Source: Siphonodentalium dalli
Lineage: Eukaryota; Mollusca; Scaphopoda; Gadilida; Siphonodentaliidae
Direction: 5' to 3'
NCBI GenBank assembly: GCA_032622095.1
Contig: CP136063.1
Coordinates: 211,997,982 to 212,061,981, forward strand
DNA length: 64,000 nucleotides
A program made the translations under genes and the position numbers. Shown piece after piece: positions 22,206 to 34,900 of this stretch; the first letter of the stretch is position 1; each line of letters begins with the position of its first letter. The notes beneath the pieces were generated by a model, which saw only the letters and a list, made by a program, of their open reading frames with translations, was not told the DNA's origin and did no database searches.

Positions 22206-22564
22206 AACAGTGCAGCTCCCGTCATGAAAGTGTTAAGAAACAAGGTGGATTCAAAAATGACAATTAATAATAATTAGTGTCAAATATAAAATAAATCTCA
22301 ATCTCCGCGAACAAATCCATCTTTAATTCTAAATGTATATAATATTCTACATTCATTCAATGTCGACCAGTTATTTGCATGCACATGTACGAGGATCACA
22401 TCGAACTAGTTCGAAACAACCTAGTTCCATGAGTTTAAGAACATTTTGTGTTCTTATCAAATTGACGACCAATCGAAACACTAGTTAACCAATGAACATT
22501 TTGAAGATGATGTTGAACAATTTGTTGAATTGTACCGAAATTTGTTTTTGAGAATAAAATATTT

Positions 22565-22935
22565 ATAAACACATCGGGTGTTTTATTTTCATAATAATAA
22601 ACACGTCATAGTGTTTATAAAGTGTGTCTGGAAAATCAACACGTTGTGTGTTTATTATAAAACGCTATGACATGTTTTAATATAAACACTAGTGTTAATT
22701 CATAATCGGATAGAGTGTTGATTTTAAAACACTATGACGTGTTTTTATATAAACACTGGTGTTTATTCATAATTGGATGGAGTGCTTATTATAAAACACT
22801 GTGACATGTTTTTATATAAACACTGGTGCTTTAATTATAAAACACGTGTGTTTTTACTAAAACAGACCACATGTCTTATAAGTGTGTCTCTCAGGTGTTT
22901 TTAATTAAACGCGTTTATAGGAAATTATTTTTTGC
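22565..22935. repeat. AAACAC/GTGTTT palindromic array
   Basis: About seven diverged units of 45-60 bp built from ATAAAACAC(T), GTGACATGTTTTTATATAAAC and ACTGGTGTTTATTCATAAT. A smaller matching array lies at 20080-20220. No coding content. Confidence 0.7.
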
Positions 22936-23539
22936 AGTGTAGTGCCTTCCTTATATTGAAAAAATACGAGTGACTCTCACTTTGTTGTTGAACGTTAGTT
23001 GAAAAAGTAAACTAAATTAATTAGTACATGTATTTATTACTTGTATATGTTAATTGTAAATTTGTTAGTCTAGAGTGGATAATGTTATACAAATATTTAC
23101 TATAATTTTGCCTTACATTCATCAGGGTACATGTACTACTACATGTATAGCTAAATAAGTTCATGAAACATAACTGACACTCACAGAAAGAACATACATC
23201 GGTGTTATGGCCCCAAGTTTATGAAATTCCTGCGATCCCATATGAATAACACATGAGGTATTTCACTGTTCGTGCAGAATATTATGCTATCTTTGCAAAT
23301 TTGCACTCGGATGCTAAACTGAGGACTTGAACACATACAATCAGTCGTTTGTACCGGTATATATTTCATACCAACGTTTCATATTGATATAGTGGCACAT
23401 GCGTCCATATGCTTGCGATATACACTATATACACTATGGCAAGAGTCTGCTAATTTGGTCATTTCTTATCTTAACAATGTGTTCCAGACACGTGATGTTT
23501 CAATATTTTTCGATATACCTCGAGTTTTCTAGAAAAGGG

Positions 23540-24366
23540 TCAAATGGTTACCATCTCGCCAAAGTTCGCCTTCAACAATGTTACCTGGATATTAAAAATT
23601 GGATGGAACTAAATAAACTCAAACTTAACGATGATAAGTCAGAATTTCTTGTGATAGGATCTCGATATTCGTTGAAAGTGTTGTCAGAGACTGTAAATGG
23701 ACAAGCAGACGCCAAATTTCAAATTCAGCTTGCTGACTCTATAATTGACTCAAGTTCGGAAATTCGAAACCTGGGCTCCTATTTTGATAATACTACATGT
23801 ATGTCGATGACCGTGACAGTTAACAATTTGTTGAAGTCGTGTTATTTTCACCTAAGGTGCCTATAAGGAGAGTTAAATGTCATCTGACCCCGAAGGCGAT
23901 CAAGCATGCTGTTCTCACCTTAGTGGTAGCGTGCGTGGATAGTCTCAACTCACTTCTTACAAATTTGACAAAAGGGAACATTAAAAGAATCAACCTGTTA
24001 TTGAATAACTGTGCTCGGCTTATTGGGAACATCTCGAAGTTTGACCACATAACACGAGTTCTAATACATAATCACATAATGACGTTCGAATTCAGGATGC
24101 AGTTTAAATGTGCTGTGATCGTTTTTAAATCCCTCAGAAAACAAGTACCTTCATACATAACAGACATGTTTATCCTGAAATCGTGTGACAGAGTTACCCG
24201 TTTAGGTGCGTGTGGTCTAAACTTAACCAACATCAGGAAACCAGACGGACGTTATGGTGAAAAATGCTACCAAGAGACATCTATCCCGATCAGACGTTCA
24301 AAAACAACCTCCGAATTTAAGAAAAAACTGAAAACCTTTCTTTTAAAAAAATGTTTCAATTTATAG
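23540..24366 (+). pseudogene. non-LTR retrotransposon fragment (CR1/L2-like RT C-terminus)
   Basis: The first part (to about 23866) carries the end of a reverse transcriptase: DIKNWMELNKLKLNDDKSE, then a GS turn, then SEIRNLGSYFD. This matches the familiar W-M-x2-NKLKLN-DK and RNLG-x2-FD blocks of CR1, L2 and Jockey type elements. After a frameshift near 23855 the frame continues through HAVLTLVV, SLLTNL, NNCARLIGN, FDHITRVL, VFKSL, PSYITDM and FKKKLKTFLLKK, to TAG at 24364. These are the usual C-terminal blocks of this protein. The catalytic YADD region is absent, so the copy is 5'-truncated and inactive. The AT-rich 3' flank runs to about 24550. Confidence 0.8.
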
Positions 24367-24555
24367 ATCGTTATTTTTGGATATCTTATTGCAGTTGTTA
24401 TTTCAATACACACCGTTGTTAAAGTTATACTTTATTCTTTTATTTTAATTTTGTTTTATGAATCAAACTTTAAATTTTTTACTGAAATTTCAATTTTATT
24501 TAGCTTTAATTTTACAGTAATTTTCATTAAATTTAATTTTTTTTTCTTAACATAG

Positions 24556-25084
24556 TTAAAGGTGGAATATCTTTTTGTAAACATGCATTATATAGTTACC
24601 GGGGTTATAAAATATTAGATTTGAATCGAAGACTCCTGTCCGGAAATTCTTCTATCCATTGATATTAATTATATTTCGAATATTTTCTGGTCTAAAAAGG
24701 TGTGTTTGTTCAGCTAACGAACAATAGTGGTTACTGTTAACAGAGACCAGAAATTATATTGTGCAATTTTGTCACAAATAAACGTTAATTATACTCATTA
24801 TCGCTTATATCTGTGGAACAAAACAATACACACAACCAATCTGTGACATTTGACATTCGTTGCGTAGCCGATGGAACAGCCCGGTGTTCTATATCGCAAT
24901 ACAATCTCATCCGAATGGTCGGTTCTAAAAATAGTAACATAAACGGGCCCGATTTAATATTCGAAATAAAATCAATATTAATTGATAGAAGCTTTTCCGG
25001 ACATAGGTCTTCAGTTCATATCTATTATTTTATACCCACGCAACTATTTAAAATTTGTTATTTAAAGAGATAATCCATCTTTAA
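24556..25084. mobile_element. TTAA-flanked MITE, copy 1
   Basis: TTAA followed by AGGTGGAATATCTTTTTG at the left (24556) and GAGATAATCCATCT followed by TTAA at the right (25081-25084). The size is 529 bp. TTAA targets with short inverted ends are typical of Kolobok and piggyBac derived MITEs. A frame of 86 codons (24813-25073) also exists in copy 2, but differs by several amino-acid changes and is not treated as a gene. Confidence 0.75.
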
Positions 25085-25305
25085 GTTTTTTTTTTTTTTT
25101 TTTAATCCATATTTACCAAATTGTATTTAATAGTAGTAGGCCTATTGTTTGTATTCTTATAGTTTTATGTGCCTTTATTGTATTTACTTGTAAAGCGCAT
25201 TGGAACATTATGTAGAATGCGTTTTTTAAATGTAATAAATAATAATAATAATTGCATGTTCCTTACTTGTCGACAGTGTATGTCAGATACTCGTGCATGC
25301 ATCTC

Positions 25306-26193
25306 TTAAAGGTGGATTATCTCTTTGTAAACATGTATTATATGGTTACTGGGGTATACAATATTATATTTGAATCGAAGACTCTTGTCCGGAAATGCTT
25401 CTATCGATTAATATTAATTTTATTTCGAATAATTTCTGGTCTACAAAGGTGTGTTTGTTCAGCTGACGAACAATAGTGGTTACTGTTAAAGGTGGATTAT
25501 CTCTTTGTAAACATGTATTATATGGTTACTGGGTTATAAAATATTAGATTTGAATCGAAGACTCTTAACTGGAAATGCTTCTATCGATTAATATTAATTT
25601 TATTTCGAATAATTTCTGGTCTACAAAGGTGTGTTTGTTCAGCTGACGAACAATAGTGGTTACTGTTAAAGGTGGATTATCTCTTTGTAAACATGTATTA
25701 TATGGTTACTGGGTTATAAAATATTAGATTTGAATCGAAGACTCTTAACTGGAAATGCTTCTATCGATTAATATTAATTTTATTTCGAATAATTTCTGGT
25801 CTACAAAGGTGTGTTTGTTCAGCTGACGAACAATAGTGGTTACTGTTAACAGAAACCAAACATTTTATTCAACAATTTTGTCACACATAAACGTTAATTA
25901 TACTTATTAGCGCTTATATCTGTGGAACAAAACAATACAAACAACCAATCTGTGACATTTGACATTCGTTGCGTAGCCGTAGGAACAGCCCAGTGCTCTA
26001 TATCGCAATACGGTATCATCCGAATGGTCGGTTCTAAAAATAGTAACATAAACGGTCCCGATTTAATATTGGAAATAAGATCAATATTAATTGATAGAAG
26101 CTTTTCCGGGCATGGGTCTTCAGTTCATATCTATTATTTTATACCCACGCAACTATTTAATATTTGTTATTTAAAGAGATAATCCATCTTTAA
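25306..26193. mobile_element. TTAA-flanked MITE, copy 2, with internal triplication
   Basis: Same ends as copy 1 (TTAAAGGTGGATTATCTCTT at 25306; ATCCATCTTTAA to 26193). The left 180 bp is present three times in tandem (starts 25306, 25486, 25666), and the second and third copies are nearly identical. A broken copy of the right end, in inverted arrangement, follows at 26194-26285. Confidence 0.85.
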
Positions 26194-26285
26194 AGATGAT
26201 TATCTCTTTAAATAACAAATTTTAAATCTTTAAAGATGGATTATCTCTTTAAATAACAAATAACAGATAATTCACCTTTAAGGGG
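26194..26285. repeat. inverted MITE ends
   Basis: AAAGATGATTATCTCTTTAAATAACAAAT-like phrases occur twice, complementary to the right end of copy 2, closing with TAATTCACCTTTAA. They appear to be remnants of further insertions of the same family. Confidence 0.7.
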
Positions 26286-27154
26286 AACAATAATGTTGTT
26301 TTTTTGGCAGATTGCGCTATCCTATGCCATTGAACTCGTCCGGCATACTGACAACAGTAGCCTACACGCGTAGTTGTGTGTATATGTTCCATACCAATCG
26401 TTCGACATTGATATCGTGTCATAAGTGCATCCGTATGCTTGCGACATACACTAGTTATGGCAATAATCTGTCCAACCGGTAGTGGTACATTGTATTCAAT
26501 TTTGGCTACTTCTTAATTTCACATTGCGTTCCTAAGTTGATCAACATATCCTGGTGTATATTGACTGAAAATTTCTTTATTGACGTATAGTAGCAGTGTA
26601 CGATGTATAGCAACGCTTTGCACACAAACAAATAACGTCTTATAACGGTGTGACATAACCTGTAATTGGCTACAATATTCTCGACTCTGGTATGACTGAA
26701 TTTTGGGCATTATGTGCATGCCTGCGTCGTGTAAGGATGACACTCATGGTATTGGCTGAACGTGCTGTCCTTACACATTGCAATCGTTCGGTTTACTGAT
26801 ACCAGTAACACACGCGTGCGGTTTTGTGTATGTATCCCACATATTTATATAGTGTCAAATGCATGCGTGCGTTTGCTTGCGAAATACTCTGTGACATGGG
26901 TCTGTCAATCCGTTAATGTCACTATGTTCAATCGTGGTTACTTCTTAATGTCACGCATGTGTTCTTTAGTTGAGATATGGGACGAACGCCCGTATGCTTG
27001 CGACATGACTGTAACAGGCCTTGTTCCTTCAGGTTGTGAACTGTACTATACTATATGACATCACCATGTGCTCACACAATTCCATCCAACTTATGCAAAT
27101 AAGCATTTCCATCTCAAATTTGAATAGACGGTGGATATTGTCGGACTACATTAC
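26286..27154. repeat. diverged repeats of about 430 bp, no gene
   Basis: Two copies of a phrase set: CATACCAATCG or similar, then ATGCTTGCGACATACACT or TTTGCTTGCGAAATACTC, then GGCTACTTCTTAATTTCACA or GGTTACTTCTTAATGTCACG, near 26390-26540 and 26830-26970. A third copy lies at 23350-23500, just before the LINE fragment. No supported ORF. Confidence 0.5.
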
Positions 27155-27483
27155 TTAACCCTTTACCCAACAAAACGGCCAAAAACGCCCAAATAAAGCT
27201 TCAACAGCCTAAAATATCTTCGGTCTATCTCAATAACACCATACAAATATGGATATCATTGGAACCGGTTCATTGACCACATTGTGATGTTACAGTTATG
27301 CCCTGTGCCAATGCATTCTCTTATATATGCGAGTCGACCATAGGTCGCCTCGCATATATAAGAGAATGCATTGGCCTAAAAAAAGCCAATGCATTCTCTT
27401 ATATATGCGAGGCGACCTATGGTCGACTCGCATATATAAGAGAATGCATTGGCACAGGGCCGTTATGTTGGGTAAAGTGTTAA
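27155..27483. mobile_element. foldback family 2, copy 2: palindrome of palindromes
   Basis: The outer inverted repeat starts TTAACCCTTTACCCAACAAA at 27155 and has its complement ending TTAA at 27483, fitting a TTAA target. Inside, 27301-27375 and 27385-27459 are perfect 75-base complements around a 9-base spacer (CTAAAAAAA). Each 75-base arm is itself a hairpin (CCAATGCATTCTCTTATATA and GCGAG, a centre near GACCATAGGTC, then the complement). Open frames on both strands are by-products. Confidence 0.9.
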
Positions 27484-28399
27484 CTGTGTAGCAACATACC
27501 ATGATCTATACAGAACTCTCTATAATCATCTCACAGGTAGTGACGAATTTCGACACACAACTTGGAGTATATTGTAATGTAATTTTAATATATCTCCACG
27601 CTGTCCAGCAGACCAGCTCTTCGCTGTTACCAGTAAACACATCGAGTAGATACCATATTGTGAAAATGTGAACAGTGCCGCACAACAGAACACCTCTTCG
27701 AAAGTTATATTTGAGCGCAGAAAGTCATGTAATTATTTCCCTTTATCTTTGCCACAGCAATTAGGTCGACTAGTTTCGATACCGGTATAATTCAAAAGTG
27801 GTTATTATTATAAATGTATATTGGATCGCAAACTGCCAGATTTAATATACGTGGTCTTTATTACGTTATTATTATTTATTAACACGGCGTATAATCTTGA
27901 CAACAATGTGCTATTTATGATATTGATGATTGGTATAAGAACAAGGTCTGTCTATATTTTAAAATTCGTTCTGTCTATAGAGGTTTTAACAATACTCACC
28001 GTGAAGGCCATCCGTAGGGGCCTATATATCCTGCATTGGCAGCCTTCATTGAACTTTATTGGTCGGAATAATTTGGTTTGGGTATAACACTACTCTCATC
28101 CCACGGACCGTGAACACAATGACAGCCTCCGGGACACTGTCACTATTGTGTCCTATCTTCGTCTTCGAATATGCAAGGTTTTCAGGTCCCATTACTCTTT
28201 CATAGACTTAGTCCTGTAACATCGTTCTATTCCGACCTCTGTTGATTAAAACCCCTTTAAATCTGAAACCTTAAACATTTTTTTATTTTGTTTTGGAGCG
28301 TATGATACGGGAGGTTCCTGTGGCACTCAACTTCATCATTTTCTCGATAAATGAGCTTTCACGCGACAGTCTCTGTTAGCTTTACACTTTGTTGAAAAT
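27484..28399. other. AT-rich spacer upstream of the zinc-finger gene
   Basis: No supported gene. An open frame of about 88 codons at 27821-28087 is hydrophobic and AT-driven. The last in-frame stop before the zinc-finger ATG is TGA at 28352. A possible acceptor, TCTCTGTTAG, lies at 28371-28380, so an upstream coding exon cannot be excluded. Confidence 0.5.
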
Positions 28400-29473
28400 A
28401 TGTATGAATCAATGGAGCCATCAGCCATGGAGACCAGGGAGGATAAACACACATTGGGGACCAGGGAGGATAAACACACAGTGGATACCAGGGAGGATAA
28501 ACACACAGTGGAGACCAGGGAGGATAAACACACAGTGGAGACCAGGGATGATAAACACACAGTGGGGGATGCTTATCAAACATTCGCGGGTTCGTGTAGG
28601 CCTACCCAGTTGAACAATAACACGAAGCGCAGGGATGTTTCTACTTATCAGTGCGATATTTGCTGGAAATCATTCGCCACATCTCAAACTTTGCTCTCAC
28701 ATAAGAGGATTCACGCAGGGGACCGCCCATATCAATGTGATGTGTGCGAGAAATCATTTACTCAGACGAGTAGCTTGACGAAGCATAAGAAGGTCCACAC
28801 CGGGGATCGCCAGTATCAATGTGATGTGTGCGAGAAATCATTTATTCAGATGAGTGACATGACGAGGCATAAAAGGATCCACACTGGGGATCGCCAGTAT
28901 CAATGTGATGTGTGCGAGAAATCATTTATTCAGATATGTAGCCTGACGATACATAAGAGGGTCCACACCGGGGATCGCCCATATCAATGTGATGTGTGCG
29001 AGAAATCATTTATTCAGATGGGTAGCCTGACGATGCATAAGAGGGTCCACGCCGGAGATCGCCCGTATCAATGTGATGTGTGCGAGAAATCATTTATTCG
29101 GCTGAGTCACCTGACGTGTCATGAGAAGATCCACACAGGGGATCGCCAGTATCAATGTGATGTGTGCGAGAAATCATTTATTTGGCTGAGTGGCCTGACG
29201 AGACATACGAGGGTCCACACCGGGGATCGCCCATATCAATGTGATGTGTGCGAGAAATCATTTATTCAGATGGGTAGCCTGACGATGCATAAGAGGGTCC
29301 ACGCCGGAGATCGCCCGTATCAATGTGATGTGTGCGAGAAATCATTTATTCAGATGGGTAGCCTGACGGTGCATAAGAGGGTCCACACCGGAGATCGCCC
29401 GTATCAATGTGATGTGTGCGAGAAATCATTTATTTGGCTGAGTGGCCTGACGAGACATAAGAGGATCCACTAA
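28400..29473 (+). CDS. C2H2 zinc-finger protein, ten fingers
   Basis: 357 codons. Residues about 10-55 are five copies of a nine-residue acidic/basic repeat (ETREDKHTV). From about residue 80 come ten C2H2 fingers of the form YQCDVCEKSF-x5-L-x2-H-x3-H, joined by HTGDRPY or HTGDRQY linkers (HTGEKPY in the usual family). The Cys and His ligands are intact in all ten. Fingers 5, 8 and 9 are almost the same (IQMGSLTMHKRVH), showing recent internal duplication. Such proteins bind DNA in the nucleus; the target here is unknown. TAA at 29471 comes exactly where the next linker should start, and three more fingers follow in frame, so this may be a shortened gene. There is no KRAB, SCAN or BTB domain. 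An upstream exon is possible. Confidence 0.8.
   Translation: MYESMEPSAMETREDKHTLGTREDKHTVDTREDKHTVETREDKHTVETRDDKHTVGDAYQTFAGSCRPTQLNNNTKRRDVSTYQCDICWKSFATSQTLLSHKRIHAGDRPYQCDVCEKSFTQTSSLTKHKKVHTGDRQYQCDVCEKSFIQMSDMTRHKRIHTGDRQYQCDVCEKSFIQICSLTIHKRVHTGDRPYQCDVCEKSFIQMGSLTMHKRVHAGDRPYQCDVCEKSFIRLSHLTCHEKIHTGDRQYQCDVCEKSFIWLSGLTRHTRVHTGDRPYQCDVCEKSFIQMGSLTMHKRVHAGDRPYQCDVCEKSFIQMGSLTVHKRVHTGDRPYQCDVCEKSFIWLSGLTRHKRIH
28429..28563. repeat. 27-bp minisatellite in the N-terminal coding region
   Basis: Exactly five units of 27 bp (GGAGACCAGGGAGGATAAAC plus ACACAGT, with small changes), encoding the nine-residue repeat. The number of units is likely to vary between alleles. Confidence 0.85.
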
Positions 29474-30315
<842 letters not shown>

Positions 30316-30616
30316 CCGGAATGAACAAGAGATAATTCACATGGAGACCGTCCGTATTCGTGTGGTGTGTGCGGAAAGTCATTAACTCCGTCGGAAACCT
30401 GACTGAACAAGAGATAATTCACACTGGAGATCGACCGTATTTGTGTGATGTTTGCGGAAAGTCATTAACTCCGTCGGAAACCTGACTGAACAAGAGATAA
30501 TTCACATGGAGATCGTCTGTATTCGTGTGATGTGTGCGGAAAGTCATTATCTCCGTCGGAAACCTGACTGAACAAGAGATAATTCACACTGGAGATCGAC
30601 CGTATTTGTGTGATGT
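30316..30616 (+). pseudogene. array module 1: frameshifted zinc fingers (unit 1; repeats every 1590 bp)
   Basis: About four finger relics per unit. Each keeps HTGDRPY-like, CDVCGKS and GNLTEQEIIH pieces, but the second half is one frame away from the first, and the first His is Gln (EQEIIH). All relics carry the same lesion, so a single dead finger was copied. They join the decaying fingers at 30240-30315 without a break. Confidence 0.8.
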
Positions 30617-31030
30617 GCACTGCAAATACAAATGTTCAGATTTGAACACCAAAAATGCAACAGATATTGAACATGTTCTATGTAGTATGTGTTCAATGTT
30701 GAACACTAGCGTTCAATGGAGTAATTTGAACACTATGTGTTCATTTTTTTTAATGTTGGTGTTAAATTTTGAACACTGTGTGTTCAAATTTTTTTTACGT
30801 TGGTGTTCTAATTTTGAACACTATGTGTTCAAATGTTTTTAACGCTGGTGTTCAAATTTGAATACTATGTGTTCAAATGTTTTTAACGCTGGTGTTCAAA
30901 TTTGAATACTATGTGTTCAAATGTTTTTAACACTGGTGTTCAATTTTGAATACTGTGTGTTCAGTTTTTTAAACGCTAGTATTCAAACATGTCAACACTG
31001 GCATTAAAATTTGAACACTAGTGTCGTGTC
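30617..31030. repeat. array module 2: GTGTTCAAATTTGAACAC palindromes (unit 1)
   Basis: About eight diverged units of 45-50 bp alternating TTTGAACACTATGTGTTCAA and AATGTTTTTAACGCTGGTG. It opens with CACTGCAAATACAAATGTTC. In design it resembles the AAACAC arrays at 20070 and 22565. The hydrophobic frames through it are not considered genes. Confidence 0.8.
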
Positions 31031-31905
31031 GTCCTCATTGGACAACACCGACCCTGTCTTGAAAACAGCAACCTTTGCATTTTTGCTTGGTGGTGGTGAG
31101 TTCAAGCCATCAACGTGGCCACCTTTCTTCTTTTCTGCCATTCGCATATGCCGAATTTTCTGGGAAAACTAATGAAGTAGTAAACTCTGAAAATATCAAT
31201 AATGTTAGGTCATTTATATGTGACCATAAGAATCATGACATGATTTGTACATGCTGCACATATGATTATGAAGCAAAACCCATTAGCAGTTGCTCAGTCA
31301 GTTCTATATTCTATAACTTATATACTACAGTACTTGGGCCTACTAGTACTACTACTAGGCCAAATTTGTTTTTTGAAAGAAATGTATGTAGCCTATACTT
31401 ATAATATATACCAACTAATAGATCTACAATTTTCTACATGCATGACTATACTATATACGTATTCCGAATTGTCAAGGTTATACTTATAGTAACTTATACT
31501 GATGAAAATGAATAATTATGAGTTCATGGTGATGGAAATTGAAATTACATAATTTCTAAATTCTTGGCACAAAAATTTAATGTGAATACTCACCACTAAC
31601 GTACACGTAGAATACATGTCCATGCGTCGAAATAAAAACAAATATCCGCTAGGCCTATTTACTGAAGATCGATTTTCTTGAGCCACACAAATTTCACAAT
31701 AACACAACCACAATGACGCCAGGCATCTCTGCTAATTACAGTGAATTTCCCCCCGCAAATATCTGTTTTAGTGTTAAAAGGGGGGTGGGTGTCAATAATG
31801 GTCGGAAAAAACTGCCGAAAACGGAAACAAATTTGGCGGTGGGGGTGAGTGGGTACAAAAATGATCGAAAGGGAAAAAAATGCCATACATGCCTGAAATT
31901 TTTTT
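31031..31905. repeat. array module 3: spacer and GGTCGGAAAAAACTGCC block (unit 1)
   Basis: 31031-31710 is AT-rich with no supported gene. 31735-31905 (CAGTGAATTTCCCCCCGCAA to GAAATTTTTTTCCG) is found once more outside the array at 57423-57598, where it continues into ACCCCCCACCTGTAATTAT, as at the end of unit 5. Confidence 0.75.
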
Positions 31906-34900
31906 CCGGAATGAACAAGAGATAATTCACATGGAGACCGTCCGTATTCGTGTGGTGTGTGCGGAAAGTCATTAACTCCGTCGGAAACCTGACTGAACAA
32001 GAGATAATTCACACTGGAGATCGACCGTATTTGTGTGATGTTTGCGGAAAGTCATTAACTCCGTCGGAAACCTGACTGAACAAGAGATAATTCACATGGA
32101 GATCGTCTGTATTCGTGTGATGTGTGCGGAAAGTCATTATCTCCGTCGGAAACCTGACTGAACAAGAGATAATTCACACTGGAGATCGACCGTATTTGTG
32201 TGATGTGCACTGCAAATACAAATGTTCAGATTTGAACACCAAAAATGCAACAGATATTGAACATGTTCTATGTAGTATGTGTTCAATGTTGAACACTAGC
32301 GTTCAATGGAGTAATTTGAACACTATGTGTTCATTTTTTTTAATGTTGGTGTTAAATTTTGAACACTGTGTGTTCAAATTTTTTTTACGTTGGTGTTCTA
32401 ATTTTGAACACTATGTGTTCAAATGTTTTTAACGCTGGTGTTCAAATTTGAATACTATGTGTTCAAATGTTTTTAACGCTGGTGTTCAAATTTGAATACT
32501 ATGTGTTCAAATGTTTTTAACACTGGTGTTCAATTTTGAATACTGTGTGTTCAGTTTTTTAAACGCTAGTATTCAAACATGTCAACACTGGCATTAAAAT
32601 TTGAACACTAGTGTCGTGTCGTCCTCATTGGACAACACCGACCCTGTCTTGAAAACAGCAACCTTTGCATTTTTGCTTGGTGGTGGTGAGTTCAAGCCAT
32701 CAACGTGGCCACCTTTCTTCTTTTCTGCCATTCGCATATGCCGAATTTTCTGGGAAAACTAATGAAGTAGTAAACTCTGAAAATATCAATAATGTTAGGT
32801 CATTTATATGTGACCATAAGAATCATGACATGATTTGTACATGCTGCACATATGATTATGAAGCAAAACCCATTTGCAGTTGCTCAGTCAGTTCTATATT
32901 CTATAACTTATATACTACAGTACTTGGGCCTACTAGTACTACTACTAGGCCAAATTTGTTTTTTGAAAGAAATGTATGTAGCCTATACTTATAATATATA
33001 CCAACTAATAGATCTACAATTTTCTACATGCATGACTATACTATATACGTATTCCGAATTGTCAAGGTTATACTTATAGTAACTTATACTGATGAAAATG
33101 AATAATTATGAGTTCATGGTGATGGAAATTGAAATTACATAATTTCTAAATTCTTGGCACAAAAATTTAATGTGAATACTCACCACTAACGTACACGTAG
33201 AATACATGTCCATGCGTCGAAATAAAAACAAATATCCGCTAGGCCTATTTACTGAAGATCGATTTTCTTGAGCCACACAAATTTCACAATAACACAACCA
33301 CAATGACGCCAGGCATCTCTGCTAATTACAGTGAATTTCCCCCCGCAAATATCTGTTTTAGTGTTAAAAGGGGGGTGGGTGTCAATAATGGTCGGAAAAA
33401 ACTGCCGAAAACGGAAACAAATTTGGCGGTGGGGGTGGGTGGGTACAAAAATGATCGAAAGGGAAAAAAATGCCATACATGCCTGAAATTTTTTTCCGGA
33501 ATGAACAAGAGATAATTCACATGGAGACCGTCCGTATTCGTGTGGTGTGTGCGGAAAGTCATTAACTCCGTCGGAAACCTGACTGAACAAGAGATAATTC
33601 ACACTGGAGATCGACCGTATTTGTGTGATGTTTGCGGAAAGTCATTAACTCCGTCGGAAACCTGACTGAACAAGAGATAATTCACATGGAGATCGTCTGT
33701 ATTCGTGTGATGTGTGCGGAAAGTCATTATCTCCGTCGGAAACCTGACTGAACAAGAGATAATTCACACTGGAGATCGACCGTATTTGTGTGATGTGCAC
33801 TGCAAATACAAATGTTCAGATTTGAACACCAAAAATGCAACAGATATTGAACATGTTCTATGTAGTATGTGTTCAATGTTGAACACTAGCGTTCAATGGA
33901 GTAATTTGAACACTATGTGTTCATTTTTTTTAATGTTGGTGTTAAATTTTGAACACTGTGTGTTCAAATTTTTTTTACGTTGGTGTTCTAATTTTGAACA
34001 CTATGTGTTCAAATGTTTTTAACGCTGGTGTTCAAATTTGAATACTATGTGTTCAAATGTTTTTAACGCTGGTGTTCAAATTTGAATACTATGTGTTCAA
34101 ATGTTTTTAACACTGGTGTTCAATTTTGAATACTGTGTGTTCAGTTTTTTAAACGCTAGTATTCAAACATGTCAACACTGGCATTAAAATTTGAACACTA
34201 GTGTCGTGTCGTCCTCATTGGACAACACCGACCCTGTCTTGAAAACAGCAACCTTTGCATTTTTGCTTGGTGGTGGTGAGTTCAAGCCATCAACGTGGCC
34301 ACCTTTCTTCTTTTCTGCCATTCGCATATGCCGAATTTTCTGGGAAAACTAATGAAGTAGTAAACTCTGAAAATATCAATAATGTTAGGTCATTTATATG
34401 TGACCATAAGAATCATGACATGATTTGTACATGCTGCACATATGATTATGAAGCAAAACCCATTTGCAGTTGCTCAGTCAGTTCTATATTCTATAACTTA
34501 TATACTACAGTACTTGGGCCTACTAGTACTACTACTAGGCCAAATTTGTTTTTTGAAAGAAATGTATGTAGCCTATACTTATAATATATACCAACTAATA
34601 GATCTACAATTTTCTACATGCATGACTATACTATATACGTATTCCGAATTGTCAAGGTTATACTTATAGTAACTTATACTGATGAAAATGAATAATTATG
34701 AGTTCATGGTGATGGAAATTGAAATTACATAATTTCTAAATTCTTGGCACAAAAATTTAATGTGAATACTCACCACTAACGTACACGTAGAATACATGTC
34801 CATGCGTCGAAATAAAAACAAATATCCGCTAGGCCTATTTACTGAAGATCGATTTTCTTGAGCCACACAAATTTCACAATAACACAACCACAATGACGCC

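Larger units (their letters stand above)
20061..22941. mobile_element. possible 2.9-kb element with CACTGC ends
   Basis: The left end TACACTGCTAAAAA and the right end TTTTTTGCAGTGTA form a short inverted repeat. Both ends are followed inwards by AT-rich arrays of AAAACAC and GTGTTT words (20070-20420 and 22565-22930). A third CACTGCAAA boundary opens a similar array at 30617. The inside has no recognised transposase. Candidate splice sites (TTGAGGTAAGT at 20708, TTTCAG at 21311) do not link good frames. The (AT)n near 21670 is a simple repeat. Confidence 0.35.

Noticed and set aside
24813-25073. 86-codon frame also present at 25922-26182
   Set aside because: Both copies are inside the same MITE and most differences change amino acids, so no coding constraint is shown.
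31659-32012. Minus-strand frames of 117 and 78 codons repeated every 1590 bp
   Set aside because: They read across dead zinc-finger DNA and a G/C-rich spacer block. Repetition follows from the tandem array only.
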